Positions 1-9,281 are shown, counted from the first letter of the stretch. The stretch: 32,035 bases of DNA from Shewanella saliphila (GCF_014648295.1 NZ_BMQV01000049.1:1-32035); one strand, 5' to 3'. Numbers and translations are program-made. Notes: generated by a model not told the origin, from the sequence alone.

Positions 1-24
1 CGGTGAAACTCCCAAAGGGCAAGT

Positions 25-109
25 TTTACACGCGTTTATGCTGCGTTATTGATTTTGGAAAGGGAACAACCATTACCTGCAATCAATGCCTTGCCTAAAC
101 GCGTGTAAA
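25..109. repeat. Inverted-repeat element upstream of the stress protein gene
   Basis: A perfect 14-bp inverted repeat, TTTACACGCGTTTA at 25-38 and its complement at 96-109, brackets a 57-bp centre. A second inner pair, ATTGATT at 48-54 and AATCAAT at 81-87, extends the symmetry. No coding sequence is visible in 1-200. The arrangement resembles small palindromic dispersed repeats found in Shewanella genomes, but only one copy lies in this window, so repetition is inferred. It could also be a transcript-end hairpin of a gene to the left, although no T-run follows it. Confidence 0.5.
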
Positions 110-200
110 TTCTTGCTGAAATCGAGTATCTTCAGGTTGTTTGGGTATATAGGACCTAGGACACAACATTAATCATTAGCACGCCCATAAGGAGATTTAA

Positions 201-1058
201 ATGAACAAAATGTTTGTTATTGCTCAAATGGAAAGAGCCCACACAGATGCTATTGCTCATGGGTTAGCATTAGCGAAGCAATTAAATAAACAAGCCGAGG
301 TGTTTGCTTATACTTATGCTTATTTAAGTGGTGCCGACCGTGATAACCCAAGGTTAGCGGGCGTGGCTCAAAAAGCCTTAATGACTCAACGAGAAAAACA
401 ATTACAAGCCCATTTAGATACGCTCGATGCTGAAGATGTGCCATTGCATGTGATTTGGAGTAAGTATCTTTTTGAACATGCTTGCAGCCATGCGCAGCGT
501 CATGGCTTTGATTTAATGGTTAAAGCGGTTCACTATGCCGACCATTATTTACCGACCGATTGGCAGCTTATACGCCATACCAAAGTACCATTACTATTGT
601 TAACAAACAATCCGTTAAATAATGGTAACACCACGTTAGTCTCAATCGACCTAGGCACCAGTAACCCTGCGAAACAACGTCTTAATGATGCCGTAATAGC
701 CCATGGAAAGCAGTTTGCGAAAGCAACGGGGACAACATTACATGTGGCTTACGTACTCAGAATTCCGCAAATTGTTCGCGATATGGATTTGCTTGATATT
801 AATGCCCTAGTGAAAAAGGCGTATGTGGAGCATAAACAAAAAATTGCTGAAATTGGTGTCGAAGCAGATTGCATGCACATTATTACTGGTGAGCCAGAGT
901 TGTGTTTATTTGAATTAGCCTGCCGCTTAAAAAGCCAATATTTTGTAGTAGGAGCAAGGCAGCGCCAAGGATTGTTAGGACGAATTATTGGCAATACTGC
1001 AGAAGCCATTTTAAGCCGGATGCGCAGCAATGTATTGGTTATCCCAACCGAAGAATAA
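201..1058 (+). CDS. Universal stress protein, tandem-domain (UspE-like)
   Basis: A 285-residue protein made of two tandem Usp domains (about residues 1-140 and 141-285), the layout of UspE. These are soluble cytoplasmic proteins that bind nucleotides and help cells survive stress; the exact job of this one is not visible. The C-terminal domain keeps the end of the family nucleotide-binding loop: GARQ at 251-254, then GLLGRIIGNTAE, and finally NVLVIP. The spacing fits the usual G-x2-G-x9-G-(S/T/N) motif, but the second glycine is Q254, so ATP binding may be weakened. The N-terminal domain lacks a clear loop. The start is set by AAGGAG at 189-194, seven bases before the ATG. The gene stands alone on the plus strand and converges with the liu operon across a shared terminator. 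Confidence 0.85.
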   Translation: MNKMFVIAQMERAHTDAIAHGLALAKQLNKQAEVFAYTYAYLSGADRDNPRLAGVAQKALMTQREKQLQAHLDTLDAEDVPLHVIWSKYLFEHACSHAQRHGFDLMVKAVHYADHYLPTDWQLIRHTKVPLLLLTNNPLNNGNTTLVSIDLGTSNPAKQRLNDAVIAHGKQFAKATGTTLHVAYVLRIPQIVRDMDLLDINALVKKAYVEHKQKIAEIGVEADCMHIITGEPELCLFELACRLKSQYFVVGARQRQGLLGRIIGNTAEAILSRMRSNVLVIPTEE

Positions 1059-1068
1059 TGCTTAAAAA

Positions 1069-1090
1069 AAGCCCGGTAAAAACCGGGCTT
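1069..1090. terminator. Bidirectional rho-independent terminator
   Basis: A 9-bp perfect stem (AAGCCCGGT at 1069-1077, ACCGGGCTT at 1082-1090) has an AAAA loop. The A-run at 1064-1070 becomes a T-run on the minus strand, so it ends the liu/CoA-transferase operon well. On the plus strand the tail after the stem is short, so it is weaker for the stress protein gene. Confidence 0.85.
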
Positions 1091-1111
1091 ATTGCAAATG
1101 ACACTTAAATC

Positions 1112-1768
1112 TTAAAACGTCATTTCAGGCACATGGTCTGGTACCACGAGCTTACCCGCAGTTTTAGCCACAATTTCATCAACTGTTACGCCTGGTGCAC
1201 GTTCGAGCAAATGAAATGCACCGTCTTTAATTTCCATAAAGGCTAAGTCGGTCATTACCCGTTTAATGCAGCCATATCCGGTTAACGGTAGCTCGCAGGT
1301 GGATAACAATTTAGAGTTACCACGTTTATCTGCGTGCATCATGGTGACAATAATGTTGTCAGCGCCAGCGACTAAATCCATTGCGCCGCCCATGCCTTTA
1401 ATCAGTTTTCCTGGGATCATCCATGAGGCGATTGATCCATTAACATCCACTTCAAATGCACCTAGTACGGTAAGATCTACGTGGCCGCCACGGATCATCG
1501 CAAAACTCTCTGCCGATGAAAAAAATGATGCACCAGGCACAGCGGTAACCGTTTGTTTACCCGCATTAATAAGGTCTGCATCAATTGTCTCTTCGGTAGG
1601 GAATTCGCCCATACCCAATAAGCCATTCTCAGACTGCAGCATCACTTGCATGCCCTGTGGAATATAGTTAGCCACAAGGGTCGGGATACCAATACCAAGG
1701 TTTACGTAAAAGCCGTCTTGTAATTCTTTTGCTACGCGCTGGGCGAGTTGTTCTCTGGTCAATGCCAT
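1112..1768 (-). CDS. scoB: 3-oxoacid CoA-transferase, subunit B
   Basis: A 218-residue beta subunit of a family I CoA transferase. It contains the SENGLLGMG segment whose glutamate forms the covalent glutamyl-CoA intermediate in this family. With subunit A it should move CoA from succinyl-CoA to acetoacetate, giving acetoacetyl-CoA. That is the natural last step for the acetoacetate released by HMG-CoA lyase upstream in the same operon. The reading frame is open 45 codons further upstream, but that part overlaps subunit A. The chosen ATG (1766-1768) has GGGAGA before it, starts MALTREQLA as usual for this subunit, and lies 13 bp after the subunit A stop. It could also be called AtoA-like; substrate preference among 3-oxoacids cannot be read from sequence. 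Confidence 0.9.
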   Translation of the reverse strand: MALTREQLAQRVAKELQDGFYVNLGIGIPTLVANYIPQGMQVMLQSENGLLGMGEFPTEETIDADLINAGKQTVTAVPGASFFSSAESFAMIRGGHVDLTVLGAFEVDVNGSIASWMIPGKLIKGMGGAMDLVAGADNIIVTMMHADKRGNSKLLSTCELPLTGYGCIKRVMTDLAFMEIKDGAFHLLERAPGVTVDEIVAKTAGKLVVPDHVPEMTF

Positions 1769-1781
1769 GGTGTTATCTCCC

Positions 1782-2486
1782 TTATTTCGCAGCTTTAACG
1801 GTACGTTGTTCGATACGTTTTTCAAAGCTGGCTTTGATGACGCGGTCAACATAAATACCGGGTGTATGGATGTGGTCTGGATCGAGCTCGCCTGGTTCAA
1901 CAATCTCTTCAGCTTCGACGACGGTAATTTTGCCTGCGGTAGCCATCATTGGGTTAAAGTTGGCGGCGGTTTTACGAAACACTAAATTACCCATGGTGTC
2001 TGCTTTCCACGCGCGAACTAAGGCAAAATCTGCCGTTAATGATTCTTCTAATACGTAATGACGACCTTTAATTTCGCGGGTTTCTTTGCCGTCAGCTATT
2101 GGCGTGCCGTAACCTGTGGCAGTAAAAAAGGCTGGAATACCGGCGCCGCCGGCACGGATTTTTTCGGCCAATGTGCCTTGTGGCGTGAGTATGACATTAA
2201 GCTCACCAGACAACATTTGTTGTTCAAAGGTGGCATTTTCGCCAACATAAGAGGCAATCATGGTCGAAATTTGATGTTGTTTAAGCAATAAGCCTAAACC
2301 AAAATCATCAACCCCAGCATTGTTTGAAATGGCGGTTAAGCCTTTTACACCCAATTTAACCATGTGGTTAATTAAGCCTTCTGGAATGCCACACAAACCA
2401 AAGCCGCCGACCATAATGGTCATGTCGTCATTCAGTCCTGCTAGTGCTTCGTCATAGCTGTGGACGACTTTATTGAATCCTGCCAT
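1782..2486 (-). CDS. scoA: 3-oxoacid CoA-transferase, subunit A
   Basis: A 234-residue alpha subunit of a family I CoA transferase, shown by the N-terminal glycine-rich segment GGFGLCGIPE (about residues 28-37), which shapes the CoA pocket, and the later GTLAEKIRAGGAGIPAFFT stretch. It pairs with the next gene to form the heteromeric acetoacetate:succinyl-CoA transferase. AAGGA lies about seven bases before the ATG. It follows liuE by 68 bp with no terminator between them, so it is probably cotranscribed with the leucine pathway genes. Position and pairing argue for acetoacetate activation rather than, for example, glutaconate CoA transfer. Confidence 0.9.
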   Translation of the reverse strand: MAGFNKVVHSYDEALAGLNDDMTIMVGGFGLCGIPEGLINHMVKLGVKGLTAISNNAGVDDFGLGLLLKQHQISTMIASYVGENATFEQQMLSGELNVILTPQGTLAEKIRAGGAGIPAFFTATGYGTPIADGKETREIKGRHYVLEESLTADFALVRAWKADTMGNLVFRKTAANFNPMMATAGKITVVEAEEIVEPGELDPDHIHTPGIYVDRVIKASFEKRIEQRTVKAAK

Positions 2487-2554
2487 CTTGTTGTCCTTAT
2501 TGTTATGTTCACAACGGTGAGTATTTTTCTGCTAACCAGTGTGAGTATATGTGA

Positions 2555-3445
2555 TTATGTTCTGATTGCATTTGCCACTTTAGACCCATTAGTGCGCCCC
2601 AACACGCGGCTAATGTTGTCGCCCGCTAATGCAAGCTTAGTTAAATCAATGCCGGTATCAATCCCCATACCATGGAGCATGTAGACTAAATCTTCAGTGG
2701 CGAGATTGCCCGACGCACCTTTGGCGTATGGACAACCACCAAGGCCAGCAACCGAGGCGTCAAACACGCTAACACCGGTTTCAAGGCAGGCGAATATGTT
2801 GGCTAATGCTTGGCCATAGGTGTCATGAAAGTGCAGGGCTAATTTATCAACAGGCACCCCTTTGGCGACAGTTTCTACCATTTGCCGCGCTTTATTGGGT
2901 GTACCCACACCAATAGTGTCGCCTAATGATATTTCGTAACAACCCATTTGGTAGAGGATCTCAGAGACTCTCGCGACTTCACTCACTGCAATATTGCCTT
3001 CGTATGGGCAACCGAGCACACAAGATACATACCCTCGAACCCGAATGTTGTGCTTTTGTGCCGCTTCGATAAGTGGAGCAAAGCGTGCGATTGACTCATC
3101 GATAGAGCAATTAATATTTTTCTGACTAAAGCTTTCTGACGCGGCGCCAAAAATAGCCACTTCATCAGCGCCAGCCGCTAATGCTAACTCAAACCCTTTT
3201 AGATTAGGGGTGAGGGCGCTGTAAACCACATTGGGTTTACGCTTTATTTGACGCAATATGTCATTCGAGTCAGCCATTTGCGGCACCCATTTAGGTAACA
3301 CAAAGCTGCCTGCTTCAATACGTTTAATGCCGGCTTCGGCAAGTTGTGTGATTAATATCAACTTGTCTGCAGTGCTAACAGGCACCTCATTTTGCAAGCC
3401 GTCACGGGCGCCGACCTCAAAAATACTCACGTTAGTCGGTAACAT
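2555..3445 (-). CDS. liuE: Hydroxymethylglutaryl-CoA lyase
   Basis: A 296-residue DRE-TIM barrel lyase that cleaves 3-hydroxy-3-methylglutaryl-CoA to acetyl-CoA and acetoacetate, the last carbon-cleaving step of leucine breakdown. Visible active-site elements are EVGARDGLQNE (10-20) with R14 and D15, the metal-binding histidines H205 and H207 in HFHDTYGQ, SLGDTIGVGTP (173-183), and the catalytic cysteine C238 in the GLGGCPYA signature loop. These separate it from isopropylmalate and homocitrate synthases. The length is normal for the bacterial enzyme. Its ATG directly abuts the TAA stop of liuD, indicating translational coupling. Confidence 0.95.
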   Translation of the reverse strand: MLPTNVSIFEVGARDGLQNEVPVSTADKLILITQLAEAGIKRIEAGSFVLPKWVPQMADSNDILRQIKRKPNVVYSALTPNLKGFELALAAGADEVAIFGAASESFSQKNINCSIDESIARFAPLIEAAQKHNIRVRGYVSCVLGCPYEGNIAVSEVARVSEILYQMGCYEISLGDTIGVGTPNKARQMVETVAKGVPVDKLALHFHDTYGQALANIFACLETGVSVFDASVAGLGGCPYAKGASGNLATEDLVYMLHGMGIDTGIDLTKLALAGDNISRVLGRTNGSKVANAIRT

Positions 3446-5476
3446 TTATGCTTCCTCGGCGTTGGCTTCAGTGGCTAATGGTTCAACGTTTAACAGTTGT
3501 GCGCCATCGCTAACAAGCTCACCGCTTTGGAAATAAAACTCGCTCACCACACCGTCAAATGGCGCTTCAATGGTGTATTCCATCTTCATGGCTTCCATCA
3601 CTAATAAGCCTTGGCCGGCTTTAACGTGTTGGCCCACTTCGACTAAATGTGTCACAACCGTGCCATTCATTGGCGCTTTAAGTTTATCTGCATGGTTGAC
3701 CACTTCCTCAACGACTTGAGCCAAAATGGCTTTAAAGTGATAGCTGCCAGAAGGTAAAAATAAGGTCACGTCATCGCCTTGATGGCTAACAGGCACTTTG
3801 CTTTTATGGCCGTTGATTTCAGCAAGCAGTAAATCGGCTTTTAGTTCGCCCGCTAAGTTCAGCACTTGGTCGTGTAAGCATAATTGATATTGCTCACCCA
3901 TGGCGGTAATCACTAAATCATGTTGTAGCGTGCCCGTGGTTGTATCGGCTAATAGGGATACATGATGCACGCTAGAGCTATTGAGTCTAAAGCCACTGAC
4001 TTGGCCCCAAGGCGAGTAAGGATCGGCGCTATTGATGGCCAGAGCTTTTGCCGCTTGTTTGCGAGATAACACTTGAAACAGACCTGCTAGAGCTAACGCG
4101 GTATCGGCTTCAATAGCAGCATCACCAATTAAGGTGTCGCCATAGCGCTCAATAAAGTCAGTGCAGAAATCGGCTGCAGCAAAAGCAGGGTGCTCTGCAA
4201 TATTGGCTAAAAATTCGATGTTATGTTTAAGACCGCTAATTTGATATGACTCAAGCGCATGGACTAAACGTTGCAGCGCGCGAGGACGTGACTCGTCCCA
4301 CACAATCAATTTGGCGATCATCGGGTCGTAAAAGTTACTGATGACATCGTTTTCACGAATGCCTGAGTCGATGCGCACATGGCGGTTTTGTTCAGGCTCA
4401 CGTAAAAAGTTGAGTTTACCGCTGGCAGGTAAAAATTCGTTTTGTGGGTCTTCAGCGTAAATGCGCACTTCAAATGAATGGCCATGAATACGCACTTCAT
4501 CTTGGCGCAGCGGCAATTCGCCACCACTGGCAACAATCAACTGCCATTTTACGAGGTCTTGGCCTGTCACCATTTCAGTTACTGGGTGCTCTACTTGCAA
4601 ACGAGTGTTCATTTCCATGAAGTAGAAGCTGTTGTCGGTGTCGAGCAAAAACTCAACCGTGCCCGCGCCAACATAATCAATGGCTTGAGCAGCAGCCACG
4701 GCAGCATTACCCATTTGTGCGCGAAGCTCGTCAGACAACCCCGGAGCAGGCGCTTCTTCAACCACTTTTTGATGGCGACGTTGAATAGAGCAATCTCGGT
4801 CTGATAAATAAATAGCATTACCCTGTGTGTCGGCAAACACCTGCACTTCAACATGGCGCGGTTGACGTAAGTAGCGCTCCATGAGCAGTTTGTCATTACC
4901 AAATGATGAGATGGCTTCGCGGCGCGCAGACTTTATAGCGTCGAGAATTTCACCCTCGTTTTCAACGATACGCATCCCTTTACCACCGCCGCCGTAGGCC
5001 GCTTTAATCAGTAACGGGAAGCCAACAGCTTTTGCTTCGGCGATTAAGGTGGCATCGGTTTGATCGTCACCGTGATAACCCGGCACTAAGGGCACATTGG
5101 CTTTTGACATGATTTCTTTGGCGGCGCTTTTACTGCCCATGGCATCAATGGCATCGCTACCAGGGCCAACAAAGGCTATGCCATTTTGCTCGCATTGACG
5201 GGCAAATTCGGCATTTTCAGATAAAAAACCATAACCAGGGTGAATCGCTTCAGCGCCCGATTTTTTGGCAATCTCGATAATTAAATCGGTTTTTAAATAC
5301 GAGTCAGCAGGGGCGCTGCCGCCTAGGTAAAACGACTCATCAGCCATGGCCACATGGCGGGCATCTTTGTCGGCATCGGAATAAAGGGCGATGGTGCGAA
5401 CACCCATGGTCTGCGCGGTTTTAATAATACGGCAAGCAATTTCACCACGGTTAGCAATCAGTAATTTGGTAAACAT
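3446..5476 (-). CDS. liuD: 3-methylcrotonyl-CoA carboxylase, biotin-containing alpha subunit
   Basis: A 676-residue biotin-dependent carboxylase subunit. It has the biotin carboxylase N-terminal domain (LIANRGEIACR, 6-16), an ATP-grasp glycine loop GGGGKG at 162-167, and the EMNTRLQVEHPV signature at 288-299. A C-terminal domain (beginning about residue 380) and a linker precede the biotinyl domain. Biotin attaches to K631 in the EAMKM motif, 30 residues after the conserved APMNG. With LiuB it carboxylates 3-methylcrotonyl-CoA to 3-methylglutaconyl-CoA. Adjacent genes for the beta subunit, hydratase and HMG-CoA lyase favour this substrate over propionyl-CoA or acetyl-CoA. Its start overlaps the liuC stop by one base (TAATG). 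Confidence 0.94.
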   Translation of the reverse strand: MFTKLLIANRGEIACRIIKTAQTMGVRTIALYSDADKDARHVAMADESFYLGGSAPADSYLKTDLIIEIAKKSGAEAIHPGYGFLSENAEFARQCEQNGIAFVGPGSDAIDAMGSKSAAKEIMSKANVPLVPGYHGDDQTDATLIAEAKAVGFPLLIKAAYGGGGKGMRIVENEGEILDAIKSARREAISSFGNDKLLMERYLRQPRHVEVQVFADTQGNAIYLSDRDCSIQRRHQKVVEEAPAPGLSDELRAQMGNAAVAAAQAIDYVGAGTVEFLLDTDNSFYFMEMNTRLQVEHPVTEMVTGQDLVKWQLIVASGGELPLRQDEVRIHGHSFEVRIYAEDPQNEFLPASGKLNFLREPEQNRHVRIDSGIRENDVISNFYDPMIAKLIVWDESRPRALQRLVHALESYQISGLKHNIEFLANIAEHPAFAAADFCTDFIERYGDTLIGDAAIEADTALALAGLFQVLSRKQAAKALAINSADPYSPWGQVSGFRLNSSSVHHVSLLADTTTGTLQHDLVITAMGEQYQLCLHDQVLNLAGELKADLLLAEINGHKSKVPVSHQGDDVTLFLPSGSYHFKAILAQVVEEVVNHADKLKAPMNGTVVTHLVEVGQHVKAGQGLLVMEAMKMEYTIEAPFDGVVSEFYFQSGELVSDGAQLLNVEPLATEANAEEA

Positions 5477-6291
5477 TATTGGGCTCCTTGTGGATCAGAT
5501 TTTAGGTGTTGCCATGCAGGCGGTCTTTTTTCAAAAAAGGCATTAAGTCCCTCTTGGCCTTCATCTGATACACGAATACGAGCAATCTGCTCGCTGGTAA
5601 AATTGAGCGTAGCGTCGTCAATCACGCCGTTTTCTAAATGCGATACAAGATTTTTTGCCCATGCCATGCCCTGAGGACTGTTGGCATTAAATGCGGCGAT
5701 AAAAGGGGTCGCCGCTGCATCTAAATCATCGTTAATTTCATGAATAACTTGATGGGTTAAAGCTACATCAGCACTAAAGCGTTCAGCGGTGAGCATAAAG
5801 CGACGCGATTGGCGATTACCCATGGCACGAACCACATACGGGCTAATGACCGCAGGAATAAGCCCGAGTTTGACTTCGCTTAAGCAAAAACTGGCGCGAG
5901 TATTAGCAATGGCAATATCGCAGCAACAAATTAAGCCTAATGCGCCACCAAACGCGGCACCTTGCACAAGGGCAATGGTCGGTTTTGGGAATTTGTCGAG
6001 TACGTGCATTAACTTGGCAAGCTCGTGGGCGTCGGTGAGGTTTTGCTCAAAATCCATTTGGGCTTGTTTGCGCATCCAATTAAGATCGGCTCCAGCGCTG
6101 AAATTTTTGCCATTAGCACGCAATATCAACATATTGCACTGGCTGTCTTTGGCAAAGTGTTCGATAGCCTGGATCATCTCGCTAATCATCACTTCATCAA
6201 AGGCATTATGTACTTCTGCGCGGTTTAGCACGAGTTGCGCCACACCTTGCTCAAGGCTGCATACAATGTGTTTATAGGGTGTAGATGTCAT
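5476..6291 (-). CDS. liuC: Methylglutaconyl-CoA hydratase (crotonase family)
   Basis: A 271-residue crotonase fold protein that adds water to 3-methylglutaconyl-CoA to give HMG-CoA. The oxyanion-hole regions are visible as NFSAGADL (63-70) and GAAFGGALGL (111-120). Glutamate E139 in SEVKLGLIP is the likely catalytic acid. The first crotonase glutamate position is not occupied by Glu, as in AUH-type methylglutaconyl-CoA hydratases. Assignment over a generic enoyl-CoA hydratase relies mainly on its place between the two methylcrotonyl-CoA carboxylase subunits. Its start lies 37 bp after the liuB stop. Confidence 0.9.
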   Translation of the reverse strand: MTSTPYKHIVCSLEQGVAQLVLNRAEVHNAFDEVMISEMIQAIEHFAKDSQCNMLILRANGKNFSAGADLNWMRKQAQMDFEQNLTDAHELAKLMHVLDKFPKPTIALVQGAAFGGALGLICCCDIAIANTRASFCLSEVKLGLIPAVISPYVVRAMGNRQSRRFMLTAERFSADVALTHQVIHEINDDLDAAATPFIAAFNANSPQGMAWAKNLVSHLENGVIDDATLNFTSEQIARIRVSDEGQEGLNAFFEKRPPAWQHLKSDPQGAQ

Positions 6292-6328
6292 TTTTATTGT
6301 CTCCTAGTCAGTTGAATTAACCGCACAA

Positions 6329-7936
6329 TTACATGCGGAACACCCCAAAGCGGGTGTCTTCAATAGGAGCATTTAATGCTGCCGATAACGCCAGGCCAAC
6401 AACATCGCGGGTTTGCGCCGGGTCAATAATGCCATCGTCCCAAAGTCGGGCGCTGGCATGATACGGATGACCTTCTTTTTCGTATTGCTCAACAATGGGT
6501 TTACGGAATGTTTGTTCATCTTCTGCTGACCATTCAACACCTTTACGGGCTAAACCATCGCGGCGCACGGTGGCTAGTACGCCAGCAGCTTGTTCGCCGC
6601 CCATTACCGAGATACGCGCGTTTGGCCACATCCACATCATGGTGGGTTCAAATGCACGGCCGCACATGCCGTAGTTACCCGCGCCATAACTGCCACCGAT
6701 AATCACGGTAAATTTAGGCACATTGGCACAAGAAACCGCAGTCACCATTTTGGCGCCGTGTTTGGCTATGCCTTCGTGTTCGTACTTTTTACCCACCATA
6801 AAGCCGGTGATATTTTGCAGGAATAACAGCGGAATTTTGCGTTGGCAACAAAGTTCAATAAAGTGAGCGCCTTTTTGGGCAGATTCAGAAAACAAGATGC
6901 CATTATTGGCGACAATGCCGACGGGGTAACCGTGAATACGCGCAAAACCACACACTAGGGTTGCGCCGTAATTGGCTTTAAATTCGTCAAAGTCAGAATC
7001 ATCAACCACGCGGGCAATGACTTCTTTTACATCGAATGGCTTTTTAAGATCGGTGCCGACAATGCCGTACAATTCATGGATGTCGAATTGTGGTGGTTTG
7101 ACCGGGCTTAATAAGCTTTTGATTTCTTTTTGATGATTAAGACGCAGCACTGCACGGCGAGCAAGCTCTAGTGCGTGTTCATCATTTTGGGCTAAATGAT
7201 CGGCAACACCGGATATTTTAGTGTGCACTTCTGCGCCGCCAAGTTCTTCGGCACTGACCTCTTCACCGGTAGCCGCTTTAACAAGGGGAGGGCCGGCTAA
7301 AAAAATGGTGCCTTGCTCTTTAACGATAATCGACTCGTCTGCCATGGCGGGGACATAAGCGCCGCCAGCGGTACATAACCCCATTACCACTGCAATTTGC
7401 GGAATGCCTTTGGCTGACATTTGCGCCTGATTGTAAAAAATTCGCCCGAAATGATCGCGGTCTGGAAACACTTCATCCTGGCGGGGTAAATTCGCGCCGC
7501 CTGAATCAACTAAGTAGATACACGGTAAATGGCAACGGCTGGCAATTTCTTGCGCGCGTAAATGCTTTTTAACCGTAATAGGGTAATACGTGCCGCCCTT
7601 TACCGTGGCATCATTGGCGATAATCATGCACTCAACACCACTGACCCGGCCAATACCGACAATAACCCCTGCGGCAGGGACTTCTTCGTCATAGACTTCG
7701 TAGGCAGCAAATTGCGATATTTCTAAAAAAGGTGAACCAGGGTCAAGCAGCTTTTCGACGCGCTGACGCGGTAATAATTTGCCACGCGAAAGATGACGTT
7801 CAAGTGCCACAGGGCCGCCACCTTGTTCGATTTTTGCGAGCTTTTGTTGAAGGTCGTCAACGAGTAACGCCATGCTGTCTGACTTGGCTTTAAATTCGTC
7901 ACTGCGAGGATTGATACGGCTGCTTAGTTGCGTCAT
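6329..7936 (-). CDS. liuB: 3-methylcrotonyl-CoA carboxylase, carboxyltransferase beta subunit
   Basis: A 535-residue carboxyltransferase subunit, partner of LiuD. Recognisable blocks are VDSGGANLPRQ (143-153), CTAGGAYVPAM (188-198), GPPLVKAATGEEVSAEELGG (215-234), and the C-terminal oxyanion region GGSYGAGNYGMCGRAFEP (414-431), matching methylcrotonyl-CoA carboxylase. The frame is open 18 codons further upstream, but the ATG at 7934-7936 is preceded by AAGGA at normal spacing and begins MTQLSSRINP, the expected family N-terminus. It lies 86 bp downstream of liuA in the same operon. Confidence 0.94.
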   Translation of the reverse strand: MTQLSSRINPRSDEFKAKSDSMALLVDDLQQKLAKIEQGGGPVALERHLSRGKLLPRQRVEKLLDPGSPFLEISQFAAYEVYDEEVPAAGVIVGIGRVSGVECMIIANDATVKGGTYYPITVKKHLRAQEIASRCHLPCIYLVDSGGANLPRQDEVFPDRDHFGRIFYNQAQMSAKGIPQIAVVMGLCTAGGAYVPAMADESIIVKEQGTIFLAGPPLVKAATGEEVSAEELGGAEVHTKISGVADHLAQNDEHALELARRAVLRLNHQKEIKSLLSPVKPPQFDIHELYGIVGTDLKKPFDVKEVIARVVDDSDFDEFKANYGATLVCGFARIHGYPVGIVANNGILFSESAQKGAHFIELCCQRKIPLLFLQNITGFMVGKKYEHEGIAKHGAKMVTAVSCANVPKFTVIIGGSYGAGNYGMCGRAFEPTMMWMWPNARISVMGGEQAAGVLATVRRDGLARKGVEWSAEDEQTFRKPIVEQYEKEGHPYHASARLWDDGIIDPAQTRDVVGLALSAALNAPIEDTRFGVFRM

Positions 7937-8022
7937 TTCTATATCCTTGATGAAGCAAAAAATAGGGACGTGATTAGGGCGACGTAACATGCTGGTTTGT
8001 CGCCCTAGTGGGCAAGATTAAG

Positions 8023-9192
8023 TTATTTAGACTCGTTAAAGAGTTCGCGGCCAATGAGCATGCGGCGAATTTCTGAGGTTCCTGCACCAATTTCGTAAAG
8101 CTTAGCGTCACGCAATAAACGGCCGCTGGCGTATTCGTTAACATAACCATTGCCGCCGAGTAATTGAATGGCATCTAAAGCCATTTTAGTGGCCAGTTCT
8201 GCACTGTATAAAATCGCGCCTGCGGCATCTTTGCGGGTGGTTTCACCGCGATCACAGGATTTTGCTACGCTGTAAACATATGAGCGAGCTGCATTCATAC
8301 CCGTGTACATATCAGCCAGTTTGCCTTGCACTAATTGGAATTGACCAATAGATTGGCCGAATTGTTCGCGCTCATGAATGTAAGGCACGACGATGTCCAT
8401 ACAAGCGGACATAATGCCTAAGGGGCCGCCCGATAACACAACGCGCTCATAATCTAGCCCGCTCATTAATACTTTTACGCCGTTGTTGAGGCCGCCTAAG
8501 ATGTTTTCTTCTGGCACTTCACAGTCTTCAAATACCAATTCACAAGTGTTCGATCCGCGCATACCAAGCTTGTCGAGTTTTTGCGCCTGACTAAATCCTT
8601 TGTAGCCACGCTCAACGATAAACGCGGTAATGCCGTGGGCGCCTTTATCTATGTCAGTTTTGGCGTAAATAACATAGGTGTGGGCGTCTGGACCGTTAGT
8701 GATCCACATCTTATTGCCGTTAAGGATGTAACGGTCACCTTGTTTGCAGGCATGTAGCTTCATTGACACCACATCAGAACCGGCATTCGGTTCGCTCATG
8801 GCAAGGGCGCCAATGTGTTCGCCGCTGACGAGCTTGGGTAAATATTTGGCTTTTTGAGCGTCATTACCGTTGCGATTAATTTGGTTAACACACAAGTTTG
8901 AGTGGGCGCCGTAGCTTAAACCGATAGAGGCAGATGCGCGGGAGATTTCTTCCATTGCGACAACGTGAGCAAGGTAGCCCATGTTAGCGCCACCATATTG
9001 CTCATCAACAGTGACACCTAATAAACCCATATCGCCAAGTACTGGCCATAATTGATTAGGGAAGGCATTGTCGATATCGACTTGGGCAGCCATAGGGGCG
9101 ATTTCGTTAGCGGCAAAACCACGTACGGCATCACGTAACATATCTACATCTTCACCTAAGCCGAAGTTTAGGCTGGTATATAAGTCGCTCAT
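8023..9192 (-). CDS. liuA: Isovaleryl-CoA dehydrogenase
   Basis: A 389-residue FAD acyl-CoA dehydrogenase that oxidises isovaleryl-CoA to 3-methylcrotonyl-CoA and passes electrons to electron-transfer flavoprotein. Family features are AMSEPNAGSDV (131-141), LLGGNGY (344-350) and YEIGAGTSEIRR (366-377). The catalytic base is E249 in the GLDYERVVLSGG segment. In most short-chain acyl-CoA dehydrogenases the base lies near the C-terminus, so this placement is the hallmark of isovaleryl-CoA dehydrogenase. An upstream TTG at 9229-9231 would add 13 residues, but the ATG at 9190-9192 with AGGAC before it fits the family N-terminus better. It is the first enzyme gene of the operon. Confidence 0.94.
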   Translation of the reverse strand: MSDLYTSLNFGLGEDVDMLRDAVRGFAANEIAPMAAQVDIDNAFPNQLWPVLGDMGLLGVTVDEQYGGANMGYLAHVVAMEEISRASASIGLSYGAHSNLCVNQINRNGNDAQKAKYLPKLVSGEHIGALAMSEPNAGSDVVSMKLHACKQGDRYILNGNKMWITNGPDAHTYVIYAKTDIDKGAHGITAFIVERGYKGFSQAQKLDKLGMRGSNTCELVFEDCEVPEENILGGLNNGVKVLMSGLDYERVVLSGGPLGIMSACMDIVVPYIHEREQFGQSIGQFQLVQGKLADMYTGMNAARSYVYSVAKSCDRGETTRKDAAGAILYSAELATKMALDAIQLLGGNGYVNEYASGRLLRDAKLYEIGAGTSEIRRMLIGRELFNESK

Positions 9193-9236
9193 TTGCTTGT
9201 GTCCTGTTGAATTTTTATTATTGTCTGTCAAACATG

Positions 9237-9269
9237 ACTGCCAACGTTATAGGGTACGTTTTAGGCAGT
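9237..9269. repeat. Interrupted dyad in the liuR-liuA spacer
   Basis: ACTGCCAACGT at 9237-9247 is mirrored by ACGTT (9256-9260) and GGCAGT (9264-9269), with a three-base bulge. It lies 45 bp upstream of the liuA start codon. It could be a leader hairpin or an operator for an internal promoter; no match to a known motif is claimed. Confidence 0.4.
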
Positions 9270-9281
9270 GGGGTAACGCTC

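Noticed and set aside
1769..1903. 45-codon N-terminal extension of the CoA-transferase B subunit
   Set aside because: It overlaps the A subunit coding sequence and is not homologous to the family; the ATG at 1768 has a proper ribosome site.
4478..4902. Long antisense frames inside liuD and other liu genes
   Set aside because: They are shadows of strongly conserved enzymes on the opposite strand and lack ribosome sites.
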